This document shows, piece by piece, positions 51,223 through 59,830 of a stretch of 64,000 nucleotides of DNA. Numbering within the stretch: position 1 is the first letter of the stretch; each line of letters begins with the position of its first letter. Made by a program: the position numbers and the translations under genes. The notes under the pieces are model-generated. The model saw nothing but the letters and a program-made list of their open reading frames with translations. It was not told the origin of the DNA and did no database searches. Source of the stretch: Capillibacterium thermochitinicola (GTDB taxonomy: Bacteria; Bacillota; UBA4882; UBA10575); the NCBI RefSeq assembly GCF_013664685.1, contig NZ_JAAKDE010000015.1, positions 1 to 64,000 of the forward strand. Reading direction: 5' to 3'.

Positions 51223-54200
51223 GTGGGGAAAAAGGTTTTGGTGGTTTTAGTTCTAGCTTTAGTCTTGTTTGACATGTTCAGTGTATCGGTTCTGGCTGCA
51301 ACGGTTCCGGAAGTTCCGTCTGGATACGTGCGGTTGCATTATTATCGTCCTGATCACCAGTACGAAGGTTGGGGTTTGCACATTTGGGGTGCCGGTTACG
51401 ATGGCCCGGTCGTGGAATGGAGCGCGGCCATGCCGATCTCCGGTTATGACGAATACGGTGCCTTCTGGGATATCCCCTATAAAGAAGGGGTGGGCGACCT
51501 CAACTTTATAATCCATAAGGGCGATCTGAAGGACCCGCAACCGGACCGGGCCTTCCCCGATCCGGATAACAATAAAGAATTCTGGGCAATCTCCGGCGAC
51601 GTGGTCGCCTATACCAGCCTGGACCAAGCGCTTGCGGTTATCGGACGGAAATTCAAGAAGAATACATACCGGGTTGGGGAGTATTTAAGGCCCGTCCCCA
51701 GAGCGGACGAGATTGTTCCGGTTAACTATGATATTCAGCAGGCTCCGCCGCTCAAGGAAGGCTATGTCCGCCTCCACTACCGGCGGCCGGACGGCAACTA
51801 CGACGGTTGGGGCCTACACCTGTGGGGCGAGGGCTACGCCGGAGAGACGGTCCTCTGGAGCAAGCCGGTGCCCTTCGACGGTGTCGATGATTACGGAGCT
51901 TGGTGGGACATTCCCTACCACCAAGGCGTTGGCGATTTGAACTTCATCATTCATAAGGGCGATCTGAAGGACCCGCAACCGGACCGGGCCTTCCCCGATC
52001 CGGATAACAATAAAGAATTCTGGGCGGTCTCCGGGGAGGTCAAAGTGTACTTGAGTCGTGAGGAAGCGATCAAGGCCGGCGGGAACAAAGTGGTCCGGGC
52101 GACCATCGTCGGGCCGAAAGAAATGATCGTGGAGTTCCGGGCGCCGATTGAAAATCCCATTTTTATCCGGGACGGATTCGCCTATATTCCCCTGGCGAAA
52201 CTGGACCTTTCGAAGGCACCGGTCTATCATTTGACGCTCCAGAAAGAGCTGAATTACAGTAAGACCTACAAAGTGGAGTGCGGTTCTATGGAAGGATACA
52301 CCACCCTTGCCTGGCAGGTTATTGACCAAGAGTTTACCTACGACGGCGAACTGGGGGCCCTTTACCAGAAAGACCGGACCACCTTCCGGCTCTGGGCGCC
52401 GCTGGCTTCCGCGGTGCGGCTGCTTCTCTTTGCCAAGTGGGACGATCAGGAGCCGTACCGGGTGGCAGAGATGGCGTTAAAGGAGAAGGGTGTTTGGGAG
52501 TTGACCGTTGAAGGTGACCTGCGCGGGCAGTTCTACCAATATCAAGTGGTTCGGAATGGTGAAACCAAAACGGTGCTTGATCCTTACGCCAAATCGATGG
52601 CGGCTTTCACCGATGATGGCAAGGATCCGGTGGGGAAAGGAGCAATTGTCGATCCCTCCGCGATCGGACCGGAGCTCAGCTTTGCCCAGATCGACGGTTA
52701 CGAAAAACGCGAGGATGCCATCATCTGGGAGATTCACGTCCGGGACTTCACTTCCGATCCCAACCTCAAGACAGAGGCACAGTTTGGTACATATAAAGCC
52801 TTTATTGAGAAACTTGATTACATCAAGGAATTGGGTGTGACCCATATCCAGCTGCTTCCGGTCTTGAACTACTACTACGGAAACGAGTTGAAAAACGGCG
52901 AGCGCGAGCTGCATTATTCGGCGCAAGGCAACAACTACAACTGGGGTTATGACCCGCACAATTATTTCACTCCGGAAGGGATGTATTCCGAAGACCCGAC
53001 TGATCCGGAATTACGGATCAAGGAACTGAAGGAGCTAATCAAGGCCATTCACGAACGGGGTATGGGTGTCATCCTGGATGTTGTCTATAACCATACGGCC
53101 AAGATGGAGCTTTTTGAGGATATCGTGCCCGGTTACTACTACTTCGTGGATGCACAAGGGAAGTCCAAGAGCAGTTATGGTGGCGGACGGCTTGGTACCA
53201 CCCATGCGATGGCGAGAAAACTGGTTCTGGATTCCATTGCTTACTGGGTCAGCGAATATAAGGTTGATGGCTTCCGGTTCGACCTGATGGGCGATTTGGA
53301 TGCCGAGACCGTGCAGATGGCTTGTGATGTGGCGAAAGCGTTGAATCCGAACATCTTGATCCTTGGCGAAGGCTGGATTACCTATGAGGGTGATGACGGT
53401 GACCACCGGGTGGCGGCGGACCAAAAATGGATGCATATGACCGACGATGCCGCCTGTTTCTCCGATGAGATTCGCAACGAAGTCAAATCCGGCTTCGGTT
53501 GTGAGGGCGAACCTCGCTTCATTACCGGCGGGAAACGTAACATTATGTTACTCTTCTCCAATATTAAAGGACAGCCCACGAACATGACGGCGGACGACCC
53601 GGGCGACGTGGTGCAGTACATCGAAGCCCATGACAACCTGACTTTACATGATGTGATCGCCTACTCCATTCGGAAAGATCCCTCTGTTAAGAAGAACGAA
53701 GAGGAGATCCACAAACGGATCCGCTTGGGGAACACGATTATCCTGACCAGCCAGGGAATTGCGTTCCTCCATGCCGGACAGGAGTACGGCCGGACCAAAC
53801 AATGGCTGGCCCCCGGGGTGCCGGAAGATAAATACACGGAAGTGCCAGGTTTTAAATATCCCTACTTCATCCATGACTCTTATGATTCGACCGATATTAT
53901 TAACCGTTTTGACTGGAATAAAGTGACCGTCGACGGTGTTCACCGGCAAACCATGGAGTACACCAAAGGGTTAATCGCCTTGCGGCGTTCAACCGACGCC
54001 TTCCGCCTGGGCAGCCAGGACCTGGTCAATTCCAATGTGAAGTTGATTAGAAGCCGGGATATTGCGGCCGTGGACACGGTCATCGCCTACAGTTGCCAGG
54101 CGACCAACGGTGACACCTACTATGTTTTCATCAACGCCGATACGAAGCGGCGGAACATCCGGATCGATGTGGACCTGCGGGATGGAGTTGTTCTGGTCGA

Positions 54201-54306
54201 CTCCGATGAAGCCGGTGTCACACCGGTTACCAAAGTCTCGGGTGTTAAAATAACAGCGAATGCCGTCACGATCGATCCTTTGACCGCTGTTATTATCAAA
54301 AAATAA
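51223..54306 (+). CDS. pulA: Secreted type I pullulanase with two CBM41 modules
   Basis: A 1027-residue debranching enzyme cutting alpha-1,6 bonds in pullulan, starch or limit dextrins. Signal peptide with cleavage near SVLA (about 25). Two CBM41 modules follow (about 33-133 and 180-285; VRLHYYRPDHQYEGWGLHIW and VRLHYRRPDGNYDGWGLHLW), then a beta domain (about 290-370), a CBM48 (about 372-470; FRLWAPLASAVRLLLF) and the GH13_14 barrel. The type I signature YNWGYDP is at 572-578. Catalytic residues: Asp687 (GFRFDLMGDL), Glu716 (LGEGW), Asp804 (EAHDNLTLHD). GTG start after AAGGAGG. No lipobox or sorting signal, so periplasmic or extracellular. First gene of the starch locus. Confidence 0.96.
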   Translation: MGKKVLVVLVLALVLFDMFSVSVLAATVPEVPSGYVRLHYYRPDHQYEGWGLHIWGAGYDGPVVEWSAAMPISGYDEYGAFWDIPYKEGVGDLNFIIHKGDLKDPQPDRAFPDPDNNKEFWAISGDVVAYTSLDQALAVIGRKFKKNTYRVGEYLRPVPRADEIVPVNYDIQQAPPLKEGYVRLHYRRPDGNYDGWGLHLWGEGYAGETVLWSKPVPFDGVDDYGAWWDIPYHQGVGDLNFIIHKGDLKDPQPDRAFPDPDNNKEFWAVSGEVKVYLSREEAIKAGGNKVVRATIVGPKEMIVEFRAPIENPIFIRDGFAYIPLAKLDLSKAPVYHLTLQKELNYSKTYKVECGSMEGYTTLAWQVIDQEFTYDGELGALYQKDRTTFRLWAPLASAVRLLLFAKWDDQEPYRVAEMALKEKGVWELTVEGDLRGQFYQYQVVRNGETKTVLDPYAKSMAAFTDDGKDPVGKGAIVDPSAIGPELSFAQIDGYEKREDAIIWEIHVRDFTSDPNLKTEAQFGTYKAFIEKLDYIKELGVTHIQLLPVLNYYYGNELKNGERELHYSAQGNNYNWGYDPHNYFTPEGMYSEDPTDPELRIKELKELIKAIHERGMGVILDVVYNHTAKMELFEDIVPGYYYFVDAQGKSKSSYGGGRLGTTHAMARKLVLDSIAYWVSEYKVDGFRFDLMGDLDAETVQMACDVAKALNPNILILGEGWITYEGDDGDHRVAADQKWMHMTDDAACFSDEIRNEVKSGFGCEGEPRFITGGKRNIMLLFSNIKGQPTNMTADDPGDVVQYIEAHDNLTLHDVIAYSIRKDPSVKKNEEEIHKRIRLGNTIILTSQGIAFLHAGQEYGRTKQWLAPGVPEDKYTEVPGFKYPYFIHDSYDSTDIINRFDWNKVTVDGVHRQTMEYTKGLIALRRSTDAFRLGSQDLVNSNVKLIRSRDIAAVDTVIAYSCQATNGDTYYVFINADTKRRNIRIDVDLRDGVVLVDSDEAGVTPVTKVSGVKITANAVTIDPLTAVIIKK
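51514..52025 (+). repeat. Two identical 74-bp copies within the CBM41 coding repeats
   Basis: Positions 51514-51587 and 51952-52025 are identical over 74 bases (438 bases apart), encoding the end of each CBM41 (HKGDLKDPQPDRAFPDPDN, then NKEFWA). The flanking CBM41 sequence is similar but diverged at synonymous sites, so the identity suggests recent gene conversion or partial duplication. Confidence 0.9.
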
Positions 54307-54418
54307 ATATCCTGCTAAGAAAAGGCACCACTGATTATTAATTAAGGGGGTGTAACACAAGAAGAGGAGATCTTTCCGTTATTTAAACCGTTTGAATAAC
54401 TCAAAGGAGGTATGGAAT

Positions 54419-57082
54419 TTGCAAAGAAAAGCTATCCTTTTAGTCGCATTGGTTTTGGCTTTGACCCTATGGGCAATGCCGGCGTTGGGAGCTTACAAGT
54501 TTGAGCAGCTTCCCAGCGGTAAATTCCTGGTCACCTTTACATATCAAACTGCGGCCAGTGAAGTTTACCTGGTGGGGCAGTTTAACGACTGGAATACTAA
54601 AGATCCTAACTACAAGATGACAAAGAATGCCGACGGTGTTTATGAGATAACCATTGAGTTGGCGAAGGGCGTTTACGAGTATAAATTCTTCGCCGACGGC
54701 GAATGGAAGTCGGACCCGGATAACCCGGTCACGGTTCCACCTTTTGGCAACTCCGTGGCGACGATCTCGGCCGGGAGCCTCAAAGGTGAAGTTGCCATCA
54801 AAGGCGAGATGAACAACGAGTTTAAACAGGTCGATAAAGGGGCCATCGCCTTTAACAATGACCTGAAGCTTCAATTGGAAGGTACGTTGCAGGAAGTTAA
54901 TGACGATCAAGCAACCGACCGTTTCCAGTATATGACGGAATTCATGGTCGAAAACAAGGTCAAAAACGTGGAAGATCCCTTTAGCTACCAATCCTTGTAT
55001 ACTCCGGGTAATCTTTATGTGAATAAGTTTAACCTCACACTGCTCCAGAAATATGCCAACACCTCGCTCCAGGGGAACATTAACGACGATGTCAACTCCT
55101 TTGATTATCTGGGGCTTGTCGACGTGACAACTAGTAAGGACGACCGGGATAACTACAATATCAATGATACCGGCGACAGCCTCCGGCTCAGAATTACCCC
55201 GGGGAGCGGTGTTTCAAACGGTTGGGATTACAATCTGACTTTGGCGAAGTACGCCTATGATATTACCAAATCTTCTACCTCTTCGGTCAAGAAATACTAT
55301 ACTGGCCTCAACCTGAAGAAAGACTTCACCCACTACCTGACCGGTGCGAAGGTAGGTGAGGTTGGTTTCACGGGTTTTGCCTACCAACCGGTTGTGCTCG
55401 GTGAAGCAAAAGACATCGCTTTGACCGGTGCGGTCTTTGGTTCTTGGGAACCCTTTGACAACTTCACCGTCCGTGCCGAGTATGCCCATGTGCCGACTGG
55501 TGATATCAGCGAAAGTCTCACCGGGGCGTATGACTACAATGATCAATATTGGAAGTTTGTCTTTAATGCCTATGAGTATCCTGACATTGCAGATATTAAA
55601 CCCATCAGTGAAATTGAAGAAGTCCACGTGGTTGGCGCTTTCAACGAAGGTGCAGCTGCTGGCGCTTGGGATCCGGCGGATAAATCATATGCGATGACTC
55701 AAGTTGCCGATGGAATTTGGGAAATCTTAATTCCAAAGACTGATATTAATGCAAACGCTGGTTATAAGTTCATCTTTGATGCCGATTCATGGGATGCCGG
55801 TCATGAATGTGGGCAAAACGGACACGTTGGTTCCGGTGGTTCCGACTTGTATGTAGGACAGGTCGCGGAAGATATTCCGATTAAACAGGACGCTCAGGCG
55901 TATATGGCCGAGGTTAACTACCGCATCTTTGACCCGCGGCGGAGCTTCCAGCTTGGCAGCGAAGCCTATAAATTCGATGTGACTGTTGGGTACAAAGCCC
56001 TGCAGAATGGTGCTTATTTGCCGATTGCGGTGAATGATCTGTACAAAATGAGAGGTACCGGCTTCAACAAAGCCTATCTGAGCACCTATTACTATCCGCT
56101 GAACAACGACCTTAAGCTGACTTTCGACAGTTACTATCAAACCTACTATGAAGATTGGGATAAGTTTGGCTATGGTGCTAACCTTGGCTTTGACTTCCCG
56201 GCGCCGGTCAGCTTCCTGGCTTACGTTAAAGGTAATGTCGAAAGACACGACTTTAAGAAAGCTGAAGGCTGGATCTATGGTGATGAGAACATTATTAAAG
56301 ACAATAACGTTCGGGAATACAACCGGTTATTCCTTGAAGCGAAAACCAACCCGTATGGCTGGGTGAACTACTTCACCGGTAATGTCCAGTACACCAACAA
56401 GATTGCGGATAAAGATTTAGTCAAACTCTTTGCCGAGGCCGAACTCTTATTCCCGATCGAGCAGATTGCTTACCTGAAGGGTAACATCGACTACGTCCTT
56501 GGTGATCCGCAAATGGCCGAAGGAGAAGAGAGACTGCCCAGATTCTGGGTGGAAGGTAAAGTCCATCACCTGCCGGTAGTCCAAGACTATATCACCCACA
56601 TCCTGGTCAACTACGAGTACGACAAGGGCGAAATTAAAGACCATAGCTGGTACGGCGACGATGATAACGATTGGGACCAGCGGATCTACGGCGAGACCAA
56701 GTTTGTCCTGCCGCAGCTGCCCGGCTTCGAAGTAAAGGTTTCGGGTGAATCCCGGAAGCTCGAAGAGAATAAATACCCTGCCGATCAGAAAGTAGATAAA
56801 GACTCCCAATATTACGTCGCTAGGGAAAGAGCTTTCATTGACTGGTACACCTTCATGACGATCGGTGCTGGGTACGAGTTCCCATTCGGCCTCCGGATCG
56901 ACGCGAGCTTGAAGTACGATCTGAACCACAACGAGATTCACAAGTACGAAGATGACGCCATTAAAGTCGAGTTGACTCAGCCTATCGGTGAATACTCGAC
57001 CTTGAAGGCTAGCTACAACGCGAAACATCCGGACCACAGCTCTAAAGAATGCATCAGCCTGAAGCTGCAAACCCTGTTCTAA
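54419..57082 (+). CDS. Predicted outer-membrane beta-barrel protein with CBM48 and a second starch-binding-like module
   Basis: An 887-residue exported protein. The start is TTG 54419 after AAAGGAGG; an upstream in-frame TTG precedes that site. Signal peptide to about ALG-A (25). Residues 27-115 form a CBM48/AMPK-type module: VTFTYQTAASEVYLVGQFNDW, DGVYEITIELAKGVYEYKFF, DGEW. Residues about 378-480 form a second E-set module (WKFVFNAYEYPDI, VHVVGAFNEG, DGIWEILIP, YKFIFDADSW) inserted between long stretches of alternating polar/hydrophobic and aromatic strands. The protein ends LKLQTLF, with a C-terminal Phe as in the beta-signal of outer-membrane barrels. No TonB box or plug is seen. Placed between pullulanase and a related lipoprotein, it may be a maltodextrin porin or surface starch receptor. 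Barrel prediction is by eye. Confidence 0.72.
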   Translation: MQRKAILLVALVLALTLWAMPALGAYKFEQLPSGKFLVTFTYQTAASEVYLVGQFNDWNTKDPNYKMTKNADGVYEITIELAKGVYEYKFFADGEWKSDPDNPVTVPPFGNSVATISAGSLKGEVAIKGEMNNEFKQVDKGAIAFNNDLKLQLEGTLQEVNDDQATDRFQYMTEFMVENKVKNVEDPFSYQSLYTPGNLYVNKFNLTLLQKYANTSLQGNINDDVNSFDYLGLVDVTTSKDDRDNYNINDTGDSLRLRITPGSGVSNGWDYNLTLAKYAYDITKSSTSSVKKYYTGLNLKKDFTHYLTGAKVGEVGFTGFAYQPVVLGEAKDIALTGAVFGSWEPFDNFTVRAEYAHVPTGDISESLTGAYDYNDQYWKFVFNAYEYPDIADIKPISEIEEVHVVGAFNEGAAAGAWDPADKSYAMTQVADGIWEILIPKTDINANAGYKFIFDADSWDAGHECGQNGHVGSGGSDLYVGQVAEDIPIKQDAQAYMAEVNYRIFDPRRSFQLGSEAYKFDVTVGYKALQNGAYLPIAVNDLYKMRGTGFNKAYLSTYYYPLNNDLKLTFDSYYQTYYEDWDKFGYGANLGFDFPAPVSFLAYVKGNVERHDFKKAEGWIYGDENIIKDNNVREYNRLFLEAKTNPYGWVNYFTGNVQYTNKIADKDLVKLFAEAELLFPIEQIAYLKGNIDYVLGDPQMAEGEERLPRFWVEGKVHHLPVVQDYITHILVNYEYDKGEIKDHSWYGDDDNDWDQRIYGETKFVLPQLPGFEVKVSGESRKLEENKYPADQKVDKDSQYYVARERAFIDWYTFMTIGAGYEFPFGLRIDASLKYDLNHNEIHKYEDDAIKVELTQPIGEYSTLKASYNAKHPDHSSKECISLKLQTLF

Positions 57083-57091
57083 AAATGAAAA

Positions 57092-57121
57092 GTGAATAGG
57101 GGGTATTTACCCCCTATTCAC
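57092..57121 (+). promoter_or_regulatory. Intercistronic hairpin after barrel-protein gene
   Basis: GTGAATAGGGGGTA (57092-57105) pairs with TACCCCCTATTCAC (57108-57121) with a minimal loop and no T-tract. Likely stabilises the message of the abundant outer-membrane protein or causes partial termination. Confidence 0.7.
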
Positions 57122-57149
57122 CAATATCTAATTTAAGGAGGGAATGTTT

Positions 57150-58106
57150 GTGAAGAAAACGGTCGTTTACTTACTCATCACAGCCCTTCTGTTTTCCTTG
57201 ACCGGTTGTATCGGCTTGAGTAAGAAACATGGTTTTGGTGAGTTGATCATTTTGGGAGATAACCTGACAAGGGAAGCAGACCCTGAGCAGGGTGAAACAG
57301 AACCCCAACCGGTAGATGCAGAAGATGTTACTGTAACTATTGGCAGTGATACCAAGAAATTAGGCGAAAAATTTGTCTTAAGAGCAGGTACTTATAATGC
57401 CAAAATTAAAGCTGGTAGCTATGCTGGTGAGCTGAAAGTAACGGTTGTAGTTAACAAAACTACGACCTTGAAACCTAAACTTACCTTGGCTAAGTTGCAG
57501 TTTAATGCCTGGAAGTTTATCTTTGATCCGGAATACTGGAAAGTTACGGTTGAAGAAAAAGTCCATCTGGTCGGGAATTTCCCCCTTGCTGAATGGGATA
57601 CGACTGGTAAATATTACCCGTTAATTAAACAAGAGGACGATACCTGGTCAGCAATTTTCCCAGCACCAGAAGGTACAATGTTTAAATTCATTTATGACTC
57701 GGACGATTGGGGTAATGATATCGGACCTAATCCCGAAGAGCCAATGGAAAACTTCTTGGTAGGCGTACATGATGTTGCTCAGCCGGTACTTGCTTGGAAG
57801 TTTACCTTTGATCCTTCCACGGTTGATGGGTTAGATGAAGCACTTGGAGATAAAGAAATAGAATCCGTATCTGTAGTAGGTTCGTTTGGTGAAAAACAAT
57901 GGGGAGATGCTATACCCTACCACAAACTTGTGAAACAAGAAGAACAAGAAGATGGTACCTGGGTAGGTTACTTTGAGGCAGATAAAGGTACATACTTTAA
58001 ATTTGTTGTAAATGGTGATATTTGGATTGGTACCGCTGGGATCGGCAGTTTTGACGATAACTATCTGTTGGATGAAATTCCTGGTATTGCAACTCAGAAA
58101 TTTTAA
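57150..58106 (+). CDS. Lipoprotein with two starch-binding-like (E-set) modules
   Basis: A 318-residue exported lipoprotein. GTG 57150 is 8 bases after AAGGAGG (the ATG at 57144 is too close). The signal MKKTVVYLLITALLFSLTGC ends in lipobox LTGC (Cys20). An acidic linker and a small beta domain fill about 21-118. Two similar modules follow: about 121-210 (WKFIFDPEYW, VHLVGNFPLAEW, TWSAIFPAPEGTMFKFIYDS) and 216-318 (WKFTFDPSTV, VSVVGSFGEKQW, TWVGYFEADKGTYFKFVVNG). They match the second module of the barrel protein upstream. No catalytic motif is present. Probable role: glucan binding next to the barrel, in the manner of SusE/SusF but unrelated in sequence as far as I can see. The gene is AT-richer than its neighbours (sampled lines 40-43% G+C). 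Confidence 0.75.
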   Translation: MKKTVVYLLITALLFSLTGCIGLSKKHGFGELIILGDNLTREADPEQGETEPQPVDAEDVTVTIGSDTKKLGEKFVLRAGTYNAKIKAGSYAGELKVTVVVNKTTTLKPKLTLAKLQFNAWKFIFDPEYWKVTVEEKVHLVGNFPLAEWDTTGKYYPLIKQEDDTWSAIFPAPEGTMFKFIYDSDDWGNDIGPNPEEPMENFLVGVHDVAQPVLAWKFTFDPSTVDGLDEALGDKEIESVSVVGSFGEKQWGDAIPYHKLVKQEEQEDGTWVGYFEADKGTYFKFVVNGDIWIGTAGIGSFDDNYLLDEIPGIATQKF

Positions 58107-58117
58107 GATTTAAAAAG

Positions 58118-58155
58118 ATCGGTACTCCCTGGGTTTAGGCCTGGGGAGTACCGAT
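58118..58155 (+). promoter_or_regulatory. Hairpin after lipoprotein gene
   Basis: ATCGGTACTCCC (58118-58129) pairs perfectly with GGGAGTACCGAT (58144-58155). GTAAAAATTTT follows, a weak T-tract. Could end part of the transcription before the amylase gene, or act only as a stabiliser. Confidence 0.65.
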
Positions 58156-58216
58156 GTAAAAATTTTAGGCTATAAATGGCCAACCCAAAGCAGACAAACC
58201 GAAAGGGGGAGCAAGG

Positions 58217-59749
58217 ATGCGCAATAACCGATGGAAGAAAGGAGTACTGGCTCTGCTACTGGTCGTTGTTCTGGTCTTGAGTGGCCAGATCTTTGCGGAA
58301 GGGGACAGGTACCCGACGCCGGAAGAGCAGAACCCCCTGATTTTACAAGCATTTTACTGGGAAATGGGCACGGGACAATATGCCCGTGAGTATCCAGAAG
58401 AAAAAGATCTGTGGCAGCTTTTGGCGAAGCGCGCACCGGAATTTGCGGATTTGGGAATTACTGCTTTATGGTTGCCCCCGGCGGGGAAAGGTATCAGTCG
58501 CTATGATGTGGGGTACGGTGTTTACGACCCCTGGGATTTGGGGGAATTTGACCAGAAAGGCACCATACGGACAAAATACGGGACTAAAAATGAATTGTTG
58601 CAGGCGATTGAGGCATTGCATCGTAACGGGATCAGTGTGTATTACGATGTAGTGTTAAATCACCGGATGGGTGCAGACGGGGTCGAGAATGTACCTTTGC
58701 CCGGCGGTGGTACCCTGAGAGCTTATACCCTCTTTTCCGGGATGAAGGGCCGGCTGAAGTATTATGACAAGGCAAAAAAATGGAAATGGAACTGGCAATG
58801 TTTCGACGCCATTGATACCGATGCCAGTGGCCGTTACGTCGGGGCAACCCTATTTGCCGGAAAGGCCTGGGATAACTCCATGGATAAAGACTACCTGCTC
58901 GGGTGTGATGTGGATTACGAGAACAAGAAGGTTGTTGAAGAAACCATTGCCTGGGGTAAATGGCTGGTCAATGAAATTGGGGTCGACGGGTTCCGGCTTG
59001 ATGCGGTTAAACATATTGATACGGATTTTGTCAAACGCTGGTTGGAAGAGGTATTGGCCAGTACCGACAAGAAACTTTTTGTCGTGGCTGAAGCTTGGTT
59101 TAACGATGTAATGGGCCTTCAGCTTTACGCGATGCAGTTCGGCGGAGTTGATATTAAGTTTTTCGACTTTCCACTTCGGAGGCAGTTCGAACTGCTGAGG
59201 GATGGGCGCTTGAATATGGCGGGGTTGGCCCGGGCCGGTTTTGTGAGCAGACGGCCAGACCAGGCGGTCACTTTTGTGGATAATCATGATACCTTCCGGG
59301 ATGGCTTGGAACAACCGGCACCGATTTTCAACCGTAAGTGCCAGGCCTATGCCTATATTTTAACCAGGGAAAGCGGTTACCCGACCGTCTTCTGGCGGGA
59401 TTTGTACAATAACAATATCCGCGCCGAGATGGAGAAGATTATCCGGGCGCGTAAACACTTCGCCTACGGACCCGGTTATGAAGGCGAGGCCAAAGACCCA
59501 AATGTCTATGCCTATGTCCGGGCGGGTTTGGCCGAGGTCCCGGGGACCGGTTTGGTCCTGATGATCAGTGCCGGGGAAAGCGGCGAGGTCAGTGTTGAAC
59601 GGATCAATGCCCGCCAGCCGAACCAGGTGTTTTACGATTTCACCGGCAACATCAAGGCCGAAGTCACGACCGACGAGGAAGGCTACGGCGATTTCATGGT
59701 GATGAACAGTCCGGACAAGGGTTGGTCCATCTGGGTGCCGAAAAATTAA
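58217..59749 (+). CDS. Secreted alpha-amylase (GH13, subfamily 5-like)
   Basis: A 510-residue endo-amylase. Signal peptide (GVLALLLVVVLVLSGQIFA) for signal peptidase I, without a lipobox. Barrel motifs: LQAFYWEMGTGQY, VYYDVVLNHRMGAD, GFRLDAVKH with nucleophile Asp262, VVAEAWF with acid/base Glu292, FVDNHDT with Asp358. The C-terminal beta domain ends GWSIWVPKN. It is a paralogue of the lipoprotein amylase at 16348; the two differ mainly in anchoring, and this one has a longer insertion around KWKWNWQCFDAID. It lies between the starch-binding lipoprotein and malE. It probably makes short maltodextrins for the MalEFG transporter. Confidence 0.94.
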   Translation: MRNNRWKKGVLALLLVVVLVLSGQIFAEGDRYPTPEEQNPLILQAFYWEMGTGQYAREYPEEKDLWQLLAKRAPEFADLGITALWLPPAGKGISRYDVGYGVYDPWDLGEFDQKGTIRTKYGTKNELLQAIEALHRNGISVYYDVVLNHRMGADGVENVPLPGGGTLRAYTLFSGMKGRLKYYDKAKKWKWNWQCFDAIDTDASGRYVGATLFAGKAWDNSMDKDYLLGCDVDYENKKVVEETIAWGKWLVNEIGVDGFRLDAVKHIDTDFVKRWLEEVLASTDKKLFVVAEAWFNDVMGLQLYAMQFGGVDIKFFDFPLRRQFELLRDGRLNMAGLARAGFVSRRPDQAVTFVDNHDTFRDGLEQPAPIFNRKCQAYAYILTRESGYPTVFWRDLYNNNIRAEMEKIIRARKHFAYGPGYEGEAKDPNVYAYVRAGLAEVPGTGLVLMISAGESGEVSVERINARQPNQVFYDFTGNIKAEVTTDEEGYGDFMVMNSPDKGWSIWVPKN

Positions 59750-59760
59750 CGTTAGTGCAT
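59748..59760 (+). promoter_or_regulatory. Operator-like site before malE
   Basis: AACGTTAGTGCAT matches AACGTTAGCGCAT (50805-50817, before pullulanase) at 12 of 13 bases. It begins at the stop codon of the amylase gene, about 70 bases before malE. This suggests a shared repressor for pulA and malEFG and a possible internal promoter here. Confidence 0.55.
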
Positions 59761-59830
59761 ATGATTTGCCACGGTTTACCAATAAATTTTTTCAAATAAA
59801 AACTAAAAAACCAATAAGGAGGAGATTTAG

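Noticed and set aside
54419-57082. Barrel candidate as a SusC-type TonB-dependent receptor
   Set aside because: No TonB box, plug domain or SusD partner is visible, and the N-terminus is a CBM48.
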